Shown here one piece after another: positions 49,316 to 57,852 of a stretch of 64,000 nucleotides of DNA. A program made the position numbers and the translations under genes. This stretch comes from Solwaraspora sp. WMMD406 (lineage in GTDB: Bacteria > Actinomycetota > Actinomycetes > Mycobacteriales > Micromonosporaceae). Every line of letters begins with the position of its first letter. The stretch's first letter is position 1. The notes below the pieces were generated by a model, which was given only the letters and a program-made list of their open reading frames with translations, was not told the DNA's origin and did no database searches. The stretch spans positions 3,472,001 through 3,536,000 of the forward strand of contig NZ_JARUBF010000001.1 in assembly GCF_029626025.1 (NCBI RefSeq). Reading direction: 5' to 3'.

Positions 49316-49554
49316 TGCTCCATATCGGTGAACGTCATTTCGGTTAGCGTGAATCGTCATGAACACCGGTATGTGGATCATGCTTGACGCCGGTCGGCGG
49401 GACGTCGACGCCATTGGGTTGATGGTCGTATCGGCTAACTGGCACGCTGTGCGTGTCGCTTGGCCAACAGTTCATATCTAGCGCATGATCGGCGGAGGCG
49501 GTCTAATAGGTGGGACCGCATCGAACCGCTCAGTCTGGGACGTGAGGAATCAAC

Positions 49555-49785
49555 ATGGCAGCCACCGGCACAGCCGCCAGCACCGAGAAGGGTCGCCGGA
49601 TCGTCGGAGCCGAGCGTCAGACCCTGGCCAAGGACCTGGTCAAGCGGTACACCTCCGGCGAGAGCATCCGCGCCCTGGCGGCCTCCACCGGCCGTTCCTA
49701 CGGTTTCGTCCACCGGGTGCTCACCGAATCCGGAGTGCAACTGCGCCAGCGTGGTGGCGCCCGGCGTCGTAAGAAGCAGCAGTGA
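49555..49785 (+). CDS. small helix-turn-helix protein
   Basis: A 76-residue basic protein conserved in actinobacteria. The central HTH is LAKDLVKRYTSGESIRALAA then STGRSYGFVHRVLTESGV, ending in a basic RQRGGARRRKKQQ tail that should bind nucleic acid. Targets unknown. GAGGAAT lies about 7 bases before the ATG. The 270-base gap before it holds no other gene. Confidence 0.85.
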   Translation: MAATGTAASTEKGRRIVGAERQTLAKDLVKRYTSGESIRALAASTGRSYGFVHRVLTESGVQLRQRGGARRRKKQQ

Positions 49786-49837
49786 AACACCCGCCCCGTG
49801 GCGTCCGCCGTCGCCTCGGTCAGAGCCCCCGCTGACC

Positions 49838-50578
49838 GTGTCCGACGGCGTACGCCTCGAATACGCCGGGCCGGTCGCGACGGTGACGTTGGACCGGCCC
49901 GACGTGCTCAACGCCCAGACTCCCGCCATGTGGCGGGCGCTGTGGGCGATCGGCCGCGAACTACGCGGCGACGTCCGCGTCGTGGTGGTGCGCGGTGCCG
50001 GTCGCGCCTTCTCGTCCGGACTCGACCGGTCGTTCATTGTCGCGCCCCCGGTGGCCGTCGGCGAGCCCGAGGAGTGCGCCGCCCAGATCGCCACCTTCCA
50101 GGAATCCTTCACCTGGCTGACCCGCCCTGATCTGATCACCGTCGCCGCCGTGCACGGGCCGGCCGTCGGGGCCGGATTCCAACTCGCCCTCGCCTGTGAT
50201 CTGCGGGTCCTTACCGACGACGCCCGATTCTGCATGGCGGAGGTGACCCTCGGGCTGGTGCCCGACCTCGGCGGCACCCGACGTCTCGTCGATCTGGTCG
50301 GCTACAGCCGGGCTTTGGAGATCTGCGTCACAGGTCGGTGGATCGACGCGGGAGAAGCGGATCGGATCGGTCTGGCCAATCTGGTGGTACCGGCCGACCA
50401 GCTCACCCCGGCCGTGGCCGATCTGACCGCGGCGGTGCTGGCCGGACCCCGGGACGCGATCGTCGAGATCAAGGCGTTGCTCACCGGGGCGGTGGGCCGT
50501 ACCCCCGCCGCGCAGCTGCGCGCCGAACGTGAGGCCCAGACCCGGCGCCTGCGTGACCTCGCCGGGCTCGGCGAGTAA
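49838..50578 (+). CDS. enoyl-CoA hydratase/isomerase family protein
   Basis: A 246-residue crotonase-fold protein. It has VATVTLDRPDVLNAQTPAMW at the N-terminus, the first oxyanion-hole region GAGRAFSSGLDR and the second VHGPAVGAGFQLALACDLRV. In the hydratase Glu region it reads FCMAEVTLGLVPDLGGTRRL. Substrate and reaction (hydration or isomerisation) cannot be assigned. GTG 49838 is the nearest plausible start; the frame remains open upstream. Confidence 0.87.
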   Translation: MSDGVRLEYAGPVATVTLDRPDVLNAQTPAMWRALWAIGRELRGDVRVVVVRGAGRAFSSGLDRSFIVAPPVAVGEPEECAAQIATFQESFTWLTRPDLITVAAVHGPAVGAGFQLALACDLRVLTDDARFCMAEVTLGLVPDLGGTRRLVDLVGYSRALEICVTGRWIDAGEADRIGLANLVVPADQLTPAVADLTAAVLAGPRDAIVEIKALLTGAVGRTPAAQLRAEREAQTRRLRDLAGLGE

Positions 50579-50594
50579 CGCCGATCCTCCGTCT

Positions 50595-50655
50595 GTTGTC
50601 CGCCGAAGGCCGGATGGTCGTTGTCCGCCGAAGGCCGGATGGTCGTTGCCCGCCG
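50595..50655. repeat. 25-bp direct repeat before the ABC exporter
   Basis: Two identical 25-bp units (50595-50619, 50620-50644; start GTTGTCCGCCGAAGG) and the beginning of a third lie in the 180-base gap after the enoyl-CoA hydratase gene. No function is apparent. Confidence 0.9.
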
Positions 50656-50758
50656 CTGCCGCCGGTAAGGGGTCGTCGGGAAGGTGTCGGTTACCGATGT
50701 GGTTGTCGTAGGTGTCCGGGAGACTGACATCCGGGACGCGGACGGCAGGAGGTGGCGG

Positions 50759-52735
50759 GTGTCGAGTTCGATGGCTGGCGGCGGTGGCATGGGTGCCGGT
50801 TGGGGGATGTTGCGCTCCATGCGCGACAGCGACCAGGTGCGTCGGCACCGGGTCAACCGTGGCACCGCCCGCCGGATCGTCGCGTTCGCCCGGCCGTACC
50901 GCCGAGATATGGTCGTCTTCCTGATCACCGTCGTGGCGGCCGCCGGCATCGGGGTGGTCACCCCGGTCCTCGCCGGCGACGTGATCAACGCGATCACCGC
51001 TGGCGGCGCGGACGCCGGCGGCACCGTCGTCCGTCTCGCGTTGTTCATCGCCGGGCTCGCCGTCGTCGACGCCCTGCTCTCACTCGCGCAGCGCTGGTAC
51101 TCCGCCCGGATCGGCGAAGGCATCATCCTCGATCTGCGCACCAAGGTCTACGACCACGTCCAGCGCATGCCGCTGCAGTTCTTCACCCGGACCCAGACCG
51201 GGGCGCTGGTCAGCCGACTCAACAACGACGTGCTGGGTGCCCAGCGGGCGTTCACCTCCACGCTGTCCGGCGTGGTCAGCAACGTCATCCAACTGGTCCT
51301 CACCGCAGCGGTCATGTTCACCCTCTCCTGGCAGATCACCGCGCTGTCACTGGTGCTGTTGCCGATCTTCATCATCCCGGCGCGCCGGGTCGGCCGACGG
51401 CTGGCCGAGATCACCCGTGAGTCCTACGATCTCGACGCGAAGATGAACGCCACCATGACCGAGCGGTTCGGGGTCTCCGGGGCCCTGCTGGTGAAGCTCT
51501 TCGGCCGGCCCGAGGTCGAAGCACGTCGGTTCGCCGACCGGGCCGACCGGGTCCGCGAGATCGGCATCCAGTCCGCGATGTACTCGCGGACCTTCTTCGT
51601 GGCGATGTTGCTGGTCGCCTCGCTCGCCCAGGCACTGACCTACGGTCTCGGTGGTTGGCTGGCCGTCACCGGCGCAGTCAGCGCCGGCACCGTCGTGACC
51701 CTGGCGTTGCTGCTGACCCGGCTCTACGGTCCGCTCACCGCGTTGAGCAACGTCCGGGTGGACGTGATGAGCGCGCTGGTCTCCTTCGACCGGGTCTTCG
51801 AGGTCCTCGACCTCGCCCCGTCGATCGCCGAGCGGCCCGACGCGGTGCCGGTGCCGCCCGGCTCCGGTCGACTCGAGTTCCGCGACGTCCGGTTCCGCTA
51901 CCCGAGCGCCGCCGAGGTGTCCCTGGCCTCGCTGGAGGACGTCGCGACCCTCGACCGGACCACCTCCGAACCGGTACTGCGCGGTGTGTCGTTCACCGTC
52001 GAACCTGGACAGATGGTCGCGCTGGTCGGTCCGTCCGGAGCAGGCAAGAGCACCACCGCCATGCTGGTCTCCCGGGTGTACGACGTCACCGACGGCGCGA
52101 TCCGGGTCGGCGGGGTGGACGTCCGCGACGCCACCCTCGACTCGCTGCGCGACACCATCGGCGTGGTCACCCAGGACTCGCACCTGTTCCACGAGACCAT
52201 CGCCGAGAACCTGCGCTATGCCAGGCCCGACGCCACCGACGACGAGATCTGGGCGGCGCTGCGCGGCGCACAGGTCGCCGACCTGGTCGAGGCGCTGCCC
52301 GACGGGCTGGACACGGTCGTCGGTGAGCGGGGATACCGCTTCTCCGGCGGCGAGAAGCAGCGCATCGCCATCGCGCGGCTGCTGCTCAAAGCCCCGTCGA
52401 TCGTCATCCTCGACGAGGCCACCGCCCACCTCGACTCCGAATCCGAGGCCGCCGTCCAGCGCGCCCTGGCCGTGGCGTTGACCGGTCGTACGGCGATCGT
52501 CATCGCCCACCGGCTGTCCACCGTGCGCGACGCCGACCAGATCCTGGTGCTGGACGAGGGCCGGATCGTCGAACGCGGCCGGCACAGCGAGCTGATCGGT
52601 GCCAACGGACTCTACGCCGAGCTATACCGCACCCAGTTCGCGGTCACGGACTCACCGGCACCGTACGTCGACGACACCGGTCCGGACCCGGTGACCGCCG
52701 CCGCCTCCGGTCGTTCCGTCGGTGTCGAGCCATGA
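50759..52735 (+). CDS. ABC exporter (fused membrane and ATPase domains)
   Basis: A 658-residue half-transporter of the MsbA/multidrug type. The membrane domain has six helices between about residues 60 and 330, and the ATPase domain follows. The latter shows Walker A ALVGPSGAGKSTTAMLV, signature FSGGEKQRIAIARLLL, Walker B IVILDEATAHLDSES and the switch IAHRLSTV. It would work as a homodimer exporting a lipid or drug. GTG 50759 has AGGAGG at 6 bases; longer open sequence upstream is not needed. It is convergent with mug. Confidence 0.93.
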   Translation: MSSSMAGGGGMGAGWGMLRSMRDSDQVRRHRVNRGTARRIVAFARPYRRDMVVFLITVVAAAGIGVVTPVLAGDVINAITAGGADAGGTVVRLALFIAGLAVVDALLSLAQRWYSARIGEGIILDLRTKVYDHVQRMPLQFFTRTQTGALVSRLNNDVLGAQRAFTSTLSGVVSNVIQLVLTAAVMFTLSWQITALSLVLLPIFIIPARRVGRRLAEITRESYDLDAKMNATMTERFGVSGALLVKLFGRPEVEARRFADRADRVREIGIQSAMYSRTFFVAMLLVASLAQALTYGLGGWLAVTGAVSAGTVVTLALLLTRLYGPLTALSNVRVDVMSALVSFDRVFEVLDLAPSIAERPDAVPVPPGSGRLEFRDVRFRYPSAAEVSLASLEDVATLDRTTSEPVLRGVSFTVEPGQMVALVGPSGAGKSTTAMLVSRVYDVTDGAIRVGGVDVRDATLDSLRDTIGVVTQDSHLFHETIAENLRYARPDATDDEIWAALRGAQVADLVEALPDGLDTVVGERGYRFSGGEKQRIAIARLLLKAPSIVILDEATAHLDSESEAAVQRALAVALTGRTAIVIAHRLSTVRDADQILVLDEGRIVERGRHSELIGANGLYAELYRTQFAVTDSPAPYVDDTGPDPVTAAASGRSVGVEP

Positions 52736-52779
52736 CGGTCCGTCAAGCCTGGCCGGGCGTGAGCGCACCCCGCGCGGGT

Positions 52780-53367
52780 TCACCCCGGCCGGTCCGTCAC
52801 GGCCCGCCGCAGCATGCCGTACTCGTACGCCAGCCGGTCCAGCTGATAGTGGGCGTTGAGCCCACTGGGATTGGGCAGCACCCACAACCCCGCTCCGGCC
52901 AGCGTCTGCGGCTGTGGCCCCACGACCGCCTTCGGTCGGGCGTAGCCGACGCGGTACGCGGTCACCCCGACCACCGCCACCCATCGGGGACGGTACGTGG
53001 CGACCAGTTCGGTGAGCCGGGCAGCTCCGGCGATCACCTCGGCGCGGCTCAGTTCGTCGGCGCGCGCGGTGGCCCGAGCGACCAGGTTGGTCACGCCCAG
53101 CCCGTACGCGGGCAGCGTCGCATCCTCCGTCGCACGGAGCTGACGGTCGGTGAAGCCGGACCGGTGCAGCACCGGCCAGAAGCGGTTGCCGGGCCGGGCG
53201 AAGTGGTGCCCGGTCGCCGCCGAGTACAAGCTCGGGTTGATCCCGCAGAACAGTACGTCGAGGTCCGGGCCGAGCACGTCGGGCACCGTACGTCCGGCGG
53301 CCTCGGCCAGCTCGCGGACGGTCGGATTCCTCGTGGTCGGATCGCCGGGCGGCGTCGGCGTGGGCAT
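52780..53367 (-). CDS. mug: mismatch-specific uracil/thymine-DNA glycosylase (Mug)
   Basis: Removes U or T mispaired with G in DNA. The 195-residue protein has the catalytic-site motif LFCGINPSLYSAATGHHFAR (GINPS with Asn) and the second motif LPNPSGLNAHY. ATG 53367 is one base after the stop of the SDR gene, so translation is coupled; GTG 53391 is an overlapping alternative. Confidence 0.92.
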   Translation of the reverse strand: MPTPTPPGDPTTRNPTVRELAEAAGRTVPDVLGPDLDVLFCGINPSLYSAATGHHFARPGNRFWPVLHRSGFTDRQLRATEDATLPAYGLGVTNLVARATARADELSRAEVIAGAARLTELVATYRPRWVAVVGVTAYRVGYARPKAVVGPQPQTLAGAGLWVLPNPSGLNAHYQLDRLAYEYGMLRRAVTDRPG

Positions 53368-53368
53368 C

Positions 53369-54130
53369 TCAGGGGTACGGCAGGGCGCCACCGTCGACCG
53401 GCAGCGTGATGCCGGTCAGGTAGCTCGCCGCCGGGGACAGGACGAAGGCGGCCACCCGGCCGAACTCCGCCGGCGTGCCCAGCCGGCCGAGCGGGATCGC
53501 GGCCTCCGCCCGCTCGCGGGCCTGCTGCGGATCGTCCGCCGACGCGAACAGTTCGACGTTGCGGTCCGTCATGATCCGGCCGGGTAGCAGACTCACCAGG
53601 CGCACGCCGCGTCGGGCGTACCCGTCGGAGAGTTCCTTGGCCACGGCGGCGAGACCGGGTCGCAGCCCGTTGGAGATGCCCAGCCCGGCCAGCGGCATCC
53701 GTACCGAGGTCGACAGCACCAGCGCGATCGCGCCGCCAGCGGGCAACTCTGCACCGATCGTGCGCACCGCCCGTACGGTGCCCAGGAAGACGGTGTCGAA
53801 GGCGTGCCGCCACTGGTCGTCGCCGGCCGCCGCCGCCACGGCCGGAGCCGGTCCGCCGACCGAGATCAGCGCCCCGTCGAGGCGGCCGTACCGGTGTGCC
53901 GCTGTCTCGACCAGGCGGCGGGCGGTGTCCGGTGCCGCTAGGTCGGCGGTGACCCCGACCGCGCGGTCCGGTCCACCCAGTCGGGCCACCGCGTCGTCCA
54001 GCCGGTCGGCGTCGCGGGCGGCGAGCACTACCCGGGCGCCCTCGGCGACCAGGCATTCGGCGGTGGCGAAGCCGAGTCCCCGCGATGCGCCGGTGAGCAC
54101 GTACACCCGGTCGGTGAGGCTCAGATCCAT
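53369..54130 (-). CDS. SDR-family protein lacking the usual catalytic Tyr-Lys
   Basis: A 253-residue Rossmann protein with TGASRGLGFA (13-22), ARDADRL, NAD-site VTADLAAPD and C-terminal ASYLTGITLPVDGGAL. Where SDR enzymes have Ser-x12-Tyr-x3-Lys, this has S140 and then LGISNGLRPGLAAVAKEL (150-167), with no Tyr at the expected place. That matches the divergent SDR branch with ISNxLR. Activity may be altered or absent. It sits between the MNIO gene group and mug on the same strand. Confidence 0.85.
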   Translation of the reverse strand: MDLSLTDRVYVLTGASRGLGFATAECLVAEGARVVLAARDADRLDDAVARLGGPDRAVGVTADLAAPDTARRLVETAAHRYGRLDGALISVGGPAPAVAAAAGDDQWRHAFDTVFLGTVRAVRTIGAELPAGGAIALVLSTSVRMPLAGLGISNGLRPGLAAVAKELSDGYARRGVRLVSLLPGRIMTDRNVELFASADDPQQARERAEAAIPLGRLGTPAEFGRVAAFVLSPAASYLTGITLPVDGGALPYP

Positions 54131-54198
54131 CCCCGGATCCTGCTACACGGGACGTTCTCGACCGCCGCCGCCCCCCGGCGATCCACGCCGATCTGGGG

Positions 54199-54654
54199 TC
54201 AGGACCGGCCGAGTCGCCGGACCTGTCCGGCGATCTGCACCACGAGGCCGCCGGGAACCCGACGCAACGCCGGCAACCGGCGTGTGCGCGGCGCGGAGCG
54301 GCCGTCGTAGCGCCATCCGGCTTCCCGTTCGGCGAGCTCTCCCGCCGCGAGGCGAGGCAGCGCGCCGGCGTCGGCCAGGGCGCGGGCGAAGTCCCAACCA
54401 TCCCGCCAGCCGCCGTCGGGGGATCGGGCAGCGGCCCAGGTGACGAAGTCTGCCGGCCACCGGGGTCCGAGCGCGGCGGCCAGCAGCGGCCAGTGCCGGG
54501 CCACCTCACCGGCGCGCTTGCGCAGCAGTGCGGCACGGGCCACGGCCAACCGGGACTGGTCGAAGCCGGCCGGGTCCGCTGCCCCGTGTACCAGGGCGGC
54601 CACCAGCGCCCGCTGTGCGGCGGCGAGGTCGTCGGCGGACGTCGGGTCGGTCAC
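54199..54654 (-). CDS. SCO6045-like C-terminal domain protein (MNIO partner)
   Basis: A 151-residue soluble helical protein: AAQRALVAALVHGAADPAGF then SRLAVARAALLRKRAGEVAR, HWPLLAAALGPRW and FVTWAAARSPDGGWRDGWDF, with a basic C-terminus. It corresponds to the protein encoded beside DUF692 in Streptomyces (SCO6045 type). Its overall role is like the DUF2063-type partner that presents a precursor to MNIO enzymes; that part is inference. GTG 54654 overlaps the DUF692 stop (GTGA). Confidence 0.8.
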   Translation of the reverse strand: MTDPTSADDLAAAQRALVAALVHGAADPAGFDQSRLAVARAALLRKRAGEVARHWPLLAAALGPRWPADFVTWAAARSPDGGWRDGWDFARALADAGALPRLAAGELAEREAGWRYDGRSAPRTRRLPALRRVPGGLVVQIAGQVRRLGRS

Positions 54655-55472
54655 GTGATCGGTGCGACGCCCGCCGCGCGGGCGATCGCGTCGAGTTCGT
54701 CGCGGAGCGCGTCGGCCGGCGGGTAGTGGCCGTCGCGTTCGAGCAGCACCGCCGGCGGCCGTCGCCGGGCGCAGAGTTCGCCGAGCAGGTCCAGCACCTG
54801 CGGGGGTACGGCCTCGGTGTGCGTGTCGTGGTAGATGCCGTCCTGGTCGGCGGCACCACCGGCGACGTGCACGTAGGCGACCCGCTCCAGTGGCAGCCGG
54901 TCGAGCACGTCGACCGGGTCGGTGCCCCGGTTGCGGGCGTTGGCGTAGACGTTGGCGACGTCCAGCAGCAGCAGCGCGTCGGACCGTTCGCAGATCTCGG
55001 TGACGAAGTCGGGTTCGTCGAACTCGTCGTCGGGCCAGTCGAAGATCGCCGCGATCGGTTCGAGGGCGATCGGGACCGGGAGTTCGTCTCGGACCCTGGC
55101 CACGTTGGCGACCATCGCGTCGACCGCCGCGCGGGTCCGGGGCAGCGGGAGCAGGTGTCCGGCTTCCACTCCGGCGGAGCGGACGAACGCGATGTGTTCG
55201 CTGACCAGCGGCGCGTCCAGCAGTTCGGCGGCGCGGGCCAGCCGGGTGACCCGGTCCGGCTCGACCGGTTCGGCGCTGCCGAGCGAGAGTCGAACCCCGT
55301 GCGGTACGACGGTCACCCCTCGCGCGCGCAGGGCCGCCAGCTCCGCGTCGATCGGCCCGTTCGGTGGGATCGACTCGGCGATCACTTCGGTGAACCGTAG
55401 GCCGGGCAGGCCGGCGACGACGCCGGCGATCTCCGGTCGCCAGCCGATGCCGAGTCCGTAGTCGGCGGTCAT
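54651..55472 (-). CDS. DUF692/MNIO-family iron oxidative enzyme
   Basis: A 273-residue TIM-barrel protein of DUF692, the multinuclear non-heme iron-dependent oxidative enzymes (MbnB, TglH, BufB relatives) that modify cysteine or other residues of ribosomal peptides. Ligand-type residues are in place: H58 (PHGVRLSLG), H93 (SEHIAF), E138 (ALEPI), D171 and N174 (LLLDVANVYANARN), H202 (VHVAGG), D216 and H218 (YHDTHTE), E245 (LLERDGHYP). ATG 55472 overlaps the stop of the upstream Gly/Cys-tailed membrane protein (ATGA), and its own stop overlaps the partner gene, so three genes are coupled. Confidence 0.92.
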   Translation of the reverse strand: MTADYGLGIGWRPEIAGVVAGLPGLRFTEVIAESIPPNGPIDAELAALRARGVTVVPHGVRLSLGSAEPVEPDRVTRLARAAELLDAPLVSEHIAFVRSAGVEAGHLLPLPRTRAAVDAMVANVARVRDELPVPIALEPIAAIFDWPDDEFDEPDFVTEICERSDALLLLDVANVYANARNRGTDPVDVLDRLPLERVAYVHVAGGAADQDGIYHDTHTEAVPPQVLDLLGELCARRRPPAVLLERDGHYPPADALRDELDAIARAAGVAPIT

Positions 55473-56347
55473 CCTCCGCAGCCGCCCCCGCAGCCGCCGC
55501 CTCCGCAGCCGCCACCTCCGCCGTCGCCCCCGCCGTCCGAGCCGCCTCCGCCGTCGCCGCCGCCGGTGGAGGTGCGTTCGATCTCGGCTTCGGCGGCGAA
55601 CGCCGGGTCCATCGACCACAGCGCCATCGCGCCGAACAGTCCGACGCCCATGGCGGCACCGTCGGCGCCGTAGGACGAGTACGCCGGCTTGCGTGCTGGG
55701 GCGAGATAGCTGTGCAGGTTCCGCATGTTCCGCAGGGCCGACCGGCCGGTCCGGGTCGTCCGGGGGACGGTGAACCACAGCACCAGTCCCACCGGGACGG
55801 TGACCGCGAGGAGCAGCAGCAGGTAGCCGATCGGACGTCCGTTGGCGATCCCGGCGACCAGGCGGACCACTCCGACCGCTGCCAGGACGAGCATGGCCGC
55901 CGCCAGCCGTCGGGCGGTCCGCCGCTGGGGCCCGGTCACCGCGAGTCCGGCCGTTTCCAGTCCTTCCCGCAGTTGCTGAACGGACTGCGCGACCCAGTGG
56001 TCGGTGGCGAGGTCACGGGCGCGGACCTGGTTGGTCGCCGCGTGGTACACCGCCCGGTCGAGGTCGGTGGCGCCGACGGGCAGGGGACCGGCGGTGGCCA
56101 GGTGGCCGCTGTGGGCCATCGCGATGGCTCCGGTATTGCGCAGTTTCGCCAACGTGGCGTACCGGGCCAGTCGCTCCCCGCCGTTGAGGAACGCCACCTG
56201 CGCCCCGGTCAAGGTCGAGTACACGACGTCGCGTCCGCCGAGGACGGTCCGGCGGAACACCAGGTTGGCCACGAACAGTCCCAGCGCGGCCAGCCCGAAC
56301 ATCTGCAGGAAGAGGGGGCCGGGGATGCCCCAGGTGTCTGCTGCCAT
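55469..56347 (-). CDS. TIGR04222 membrane protein with Gly/Cys-rich C-terminal tail
   Basis: A 292-residue membrane protein. One helix is near the N-terminus (LFLQMFGLAALGLFVANLVF) and a pair near 150-200 (AAAMLVLAAVGVVRLVAGI; IGYLLLLLAVTVPVGLVLWF). A further hydrophobic segment (AAMGVGLFGAMALW) comes before the tail. The middle region (LDRAVYHAATNQVRARDLAT) fits TIGR04222. The last 33 residues are almost only Gly with Asp/Ser and then Cys at 281, 286 and 290 (GGCGGGGCGGGCGG at the end). Such a tail next to an MNIO enzyme looks like a modification substrate. ATG 56347 has GGAGG at a 7-base spacing; translation is coupled to DUF692. Confidence 0.88.
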   Translation of the reverse strand: MAADTWGIPGPLFLQMFGLAALGLFVANLVFRRTVLGGRDVVYSTLTGAQVAFLNGGERLARYATLAKLRNTGAIAMAHSGHLATAGPLPVGATDLDRAVYHAATNQVRARDLATDHWVAQSVQQLREGLETAGLAVTGPQRRTARRLAAAMLVLAAVGVVRLVAGIANGRPIGYLLLLLAVTVPVGLVLWFTVPRTTRTGRSALRNMRNLHSYLAPARKPAYSSYGADGAAMGVGLFGAMALWSMDPAFAAEAEIERTSTGGGDGGGGSDGGGDGGGGGCGGGGCGGGCGG

Positions 56348-56427
56348 CGTGCTGCCTCCGTTGCCCGATGTCGACGAGCTCCGCTGCGCCAAGGGATACG
56401 CGGCGGATCGCGGCCTCATTGTGCAGC

Positions 56428-56479
56428 AGCCGTGCCAGCGGCCGACATCGTGCGGTTAGCCGTGCCAGCGGCCGACGTC
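56428..56479. repeat. 22-bp direct repeat, 30 bp apart
   Basis: Two copies (56428-56449 and 56458-56479) differ by one base and share AGCCGTGCCAGCGGCCGAC. The second overlaps the stop codon of the TetR gene. They lie just upstream of the TIGR04222 gene and might be regulatory or a simple duplication. Confidence 0.85.
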
Positions 56480-57068
56480 AGCCGGCGGGATGCGGGGTGG
56501 GCCGGCGGACCGCCTCCTCGACGAGGTCGAGCACGGCACCGAGGTCACCGGCGGGTCGACCCATCGCCAGGTGCAGGACCAGGCCGTCGTAGGCGAGCTC
56601 AAGGAAGCGGGCGAGCACGTCGATCGGTACGTCCTCGCGAAGCACTCCGGCGTCGCGTTGCCGGTGCAGCCGGTCCCGGGTGGCTTCGGCGATCGCCGCC
56701 GATCGGGCGGCCCAGCGTCGGGCGAAATCCGGATCGGTCCGCAGCCGGCGGGACACCTCGAGTTGACTGCCGAGCCACCCCGCCGTGTCCGGGGACAGCG
56801 CCCGCCCGAGTAGGTCCCGCATGACCTGGACGAGGCCGTTGCGGGCGACCGTCTCGACCATCGCGGCGGCGTCGTCCTCGGCGACGGCGAGGAACAGCGA
56901 GTCCTTGTCTCGGAAATGGTGGAATATCGCACCCCGGGACAGACCGGTCGCTTCTTCCAGCCGCCGGACCGTGGCACCCTCGTAGCCGTGCCGGGCGAAG
57001 CAGACGCGCGCGGCGGCGAGGATCTCCTGGCGGCGCGCGTCGAGCTGGACCTGACTCACCCGAGGCAT
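56478..57068 (-). CDS. acnR: TetR-family repressor, AcnR type
   Basis: A 196-residue TetR protein with the N-terminal HTH (ARRQEILAAARVCFARHGYE, then ATVRRLEEATGLSRGAIFHH and FRDKDSLF) and an AcnR-like ligand domain (LVQVMRDLLGRALSPDTAGW; LARFLELAYDGLVLHLAMG). In Corynebacterium AcnR represses aconitase, and acnA lies 1.1 kb away here. A 20-bp motif in its own promoter recurs before acnA. Motif and location together make the assignment reasonable. Confidence 0.85.
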   Translation of the reverse strand: MPRVSQVQLDARRQEILAAARVCFARHGYEGATVRRLEEATGLSRGAIFHHFRDKDSLFLAVAEDDAAAMVETVARNGLVQVMRDLLGRALSPDTAGWLGSQLEVSRRLRTDPDFARRWAARSAAIAEATRDRLHRQRDAGVLREDVPIDVLARFLELAYDGLVLHLAMGRPAGDLGAVLDLVEEAVRRPTPHPAG

Positions 57069-57100
57069 GGTGTGATCGTGTCAGGTGCGCGGATAGCGTG

Positions 57101-57124
57101 CAATCCGTACGTACGGCTTGCTAG
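57101..57124. promoter_or_regulatory. candidate AcnR operator at its own promoter
   Basis: The perfect palindrome CCGTACGTACGG (57105-57116) lies in CAA-N-palindrome-N-TTG, 37-48 bases upstream of the repressor start. The 20 bases from 57105 (CCGTACGTACGGCTTGCTAG) match 17 of 20 bases at 61111-61130 upstream of acnA. Confidence 0.7.
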
Positions 57125-57185
57125 CTGGGTCAGTTAACACAACAGGACTGTCGGCGGATGCGTACTGTCGCGTAAGGTGCGGCCC

Positions 57186-57830
57186 GTGCCACTCCTGCTC
57201 CTGGATCTGGACAACACCCTGCTCGACCGGGCCGGGCCGTTCCGTGTGTGGGGTCAGGCGTTTCTCGCCTCGATCGGGGCACCGCCCGACGACATCGACT
57301 GGCTGGTGTCCGTCGACGCGGACGGACTGACCGACCGGTGGGACCTCGCCGACGCGATCCGGGACCGATACCGCCTGCGGATGTCGGCGATCGACCTCGT
57401 CGAGGCACTGCACGACGGCGTGGTCGAACACACCCGCCTCGACCCGCTGGTCGCCTGCACCCTACGGATCGCCCGCGACGCCGGGTGGATTCCGGTCGTG
57501 GTCAGCAACGGAGCCGTCCGGCAGCAGGAAACCAAGATTCGCCGTACCGGCCTGGACCGCTACGTCGCGGACTGGGTGATCTCCGAGGCGGCCGGGGTGA
57601 GCAAGCCCAATCCTCGGATCTTCGCGCTCGCGGCACAGAGCGTCCGGATGCGGCTGCGCGGGGCCTGGATGATCGGCGACAGCCCGGAGGCCGACATCGG
57701 TGGTGCCGCCGCCACCGGCCTGCCGAGCGTGTGGCTGCACCGGGGACGCAGCTGGATGGACGACCGGTTCGCCCCGACCCGGGAGGCAGCCGGGGTGATC
57801 CCCGCCGTTGCCACGGTGCTGGCCAGCTGA
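57186..57830 (+). CDS. HAD-family hydrolase
   Basis: A 214-residue phosphatase of the haloacid dehalogenase superfamily. Motif I is LLLDLDNTLLD (nucleophile Asp and the acid/base Asp two residues on), motif II is VVVSNGAV, the Lys is in SKPNPRIF and motif IV is MIGDSPEADIGGA. A helical cap lies between motifs I and II. Substrate unknown. GTG 57186 has AAGG at 8 bases; GTG 57177 is an alternative. It is divergent from the AcnR-type gene. Confidence 0.88.
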   Translation: MPLLLLDLDNTLLDRAGPFRVWGQAFLASIGAPPDDIDWLVSVDADGLTDRWDLADAIRDRYRLRMSAIDLVEALHDGVVEHTRLDPLVACTLRIARDAGWIPVVVSNGAVRQQETKIRRTGLDRYVADWVISEAAGVSKPNPRIFALAAQSVRMRLRGAWMIGDSPEADIGGAAATGLPSVWLHRGRSWMDDRFAPTREAAGVIPAVATVLAS

Positions 57831-57852
57831 CCAGCCCTCGCCAATCCCGCGC

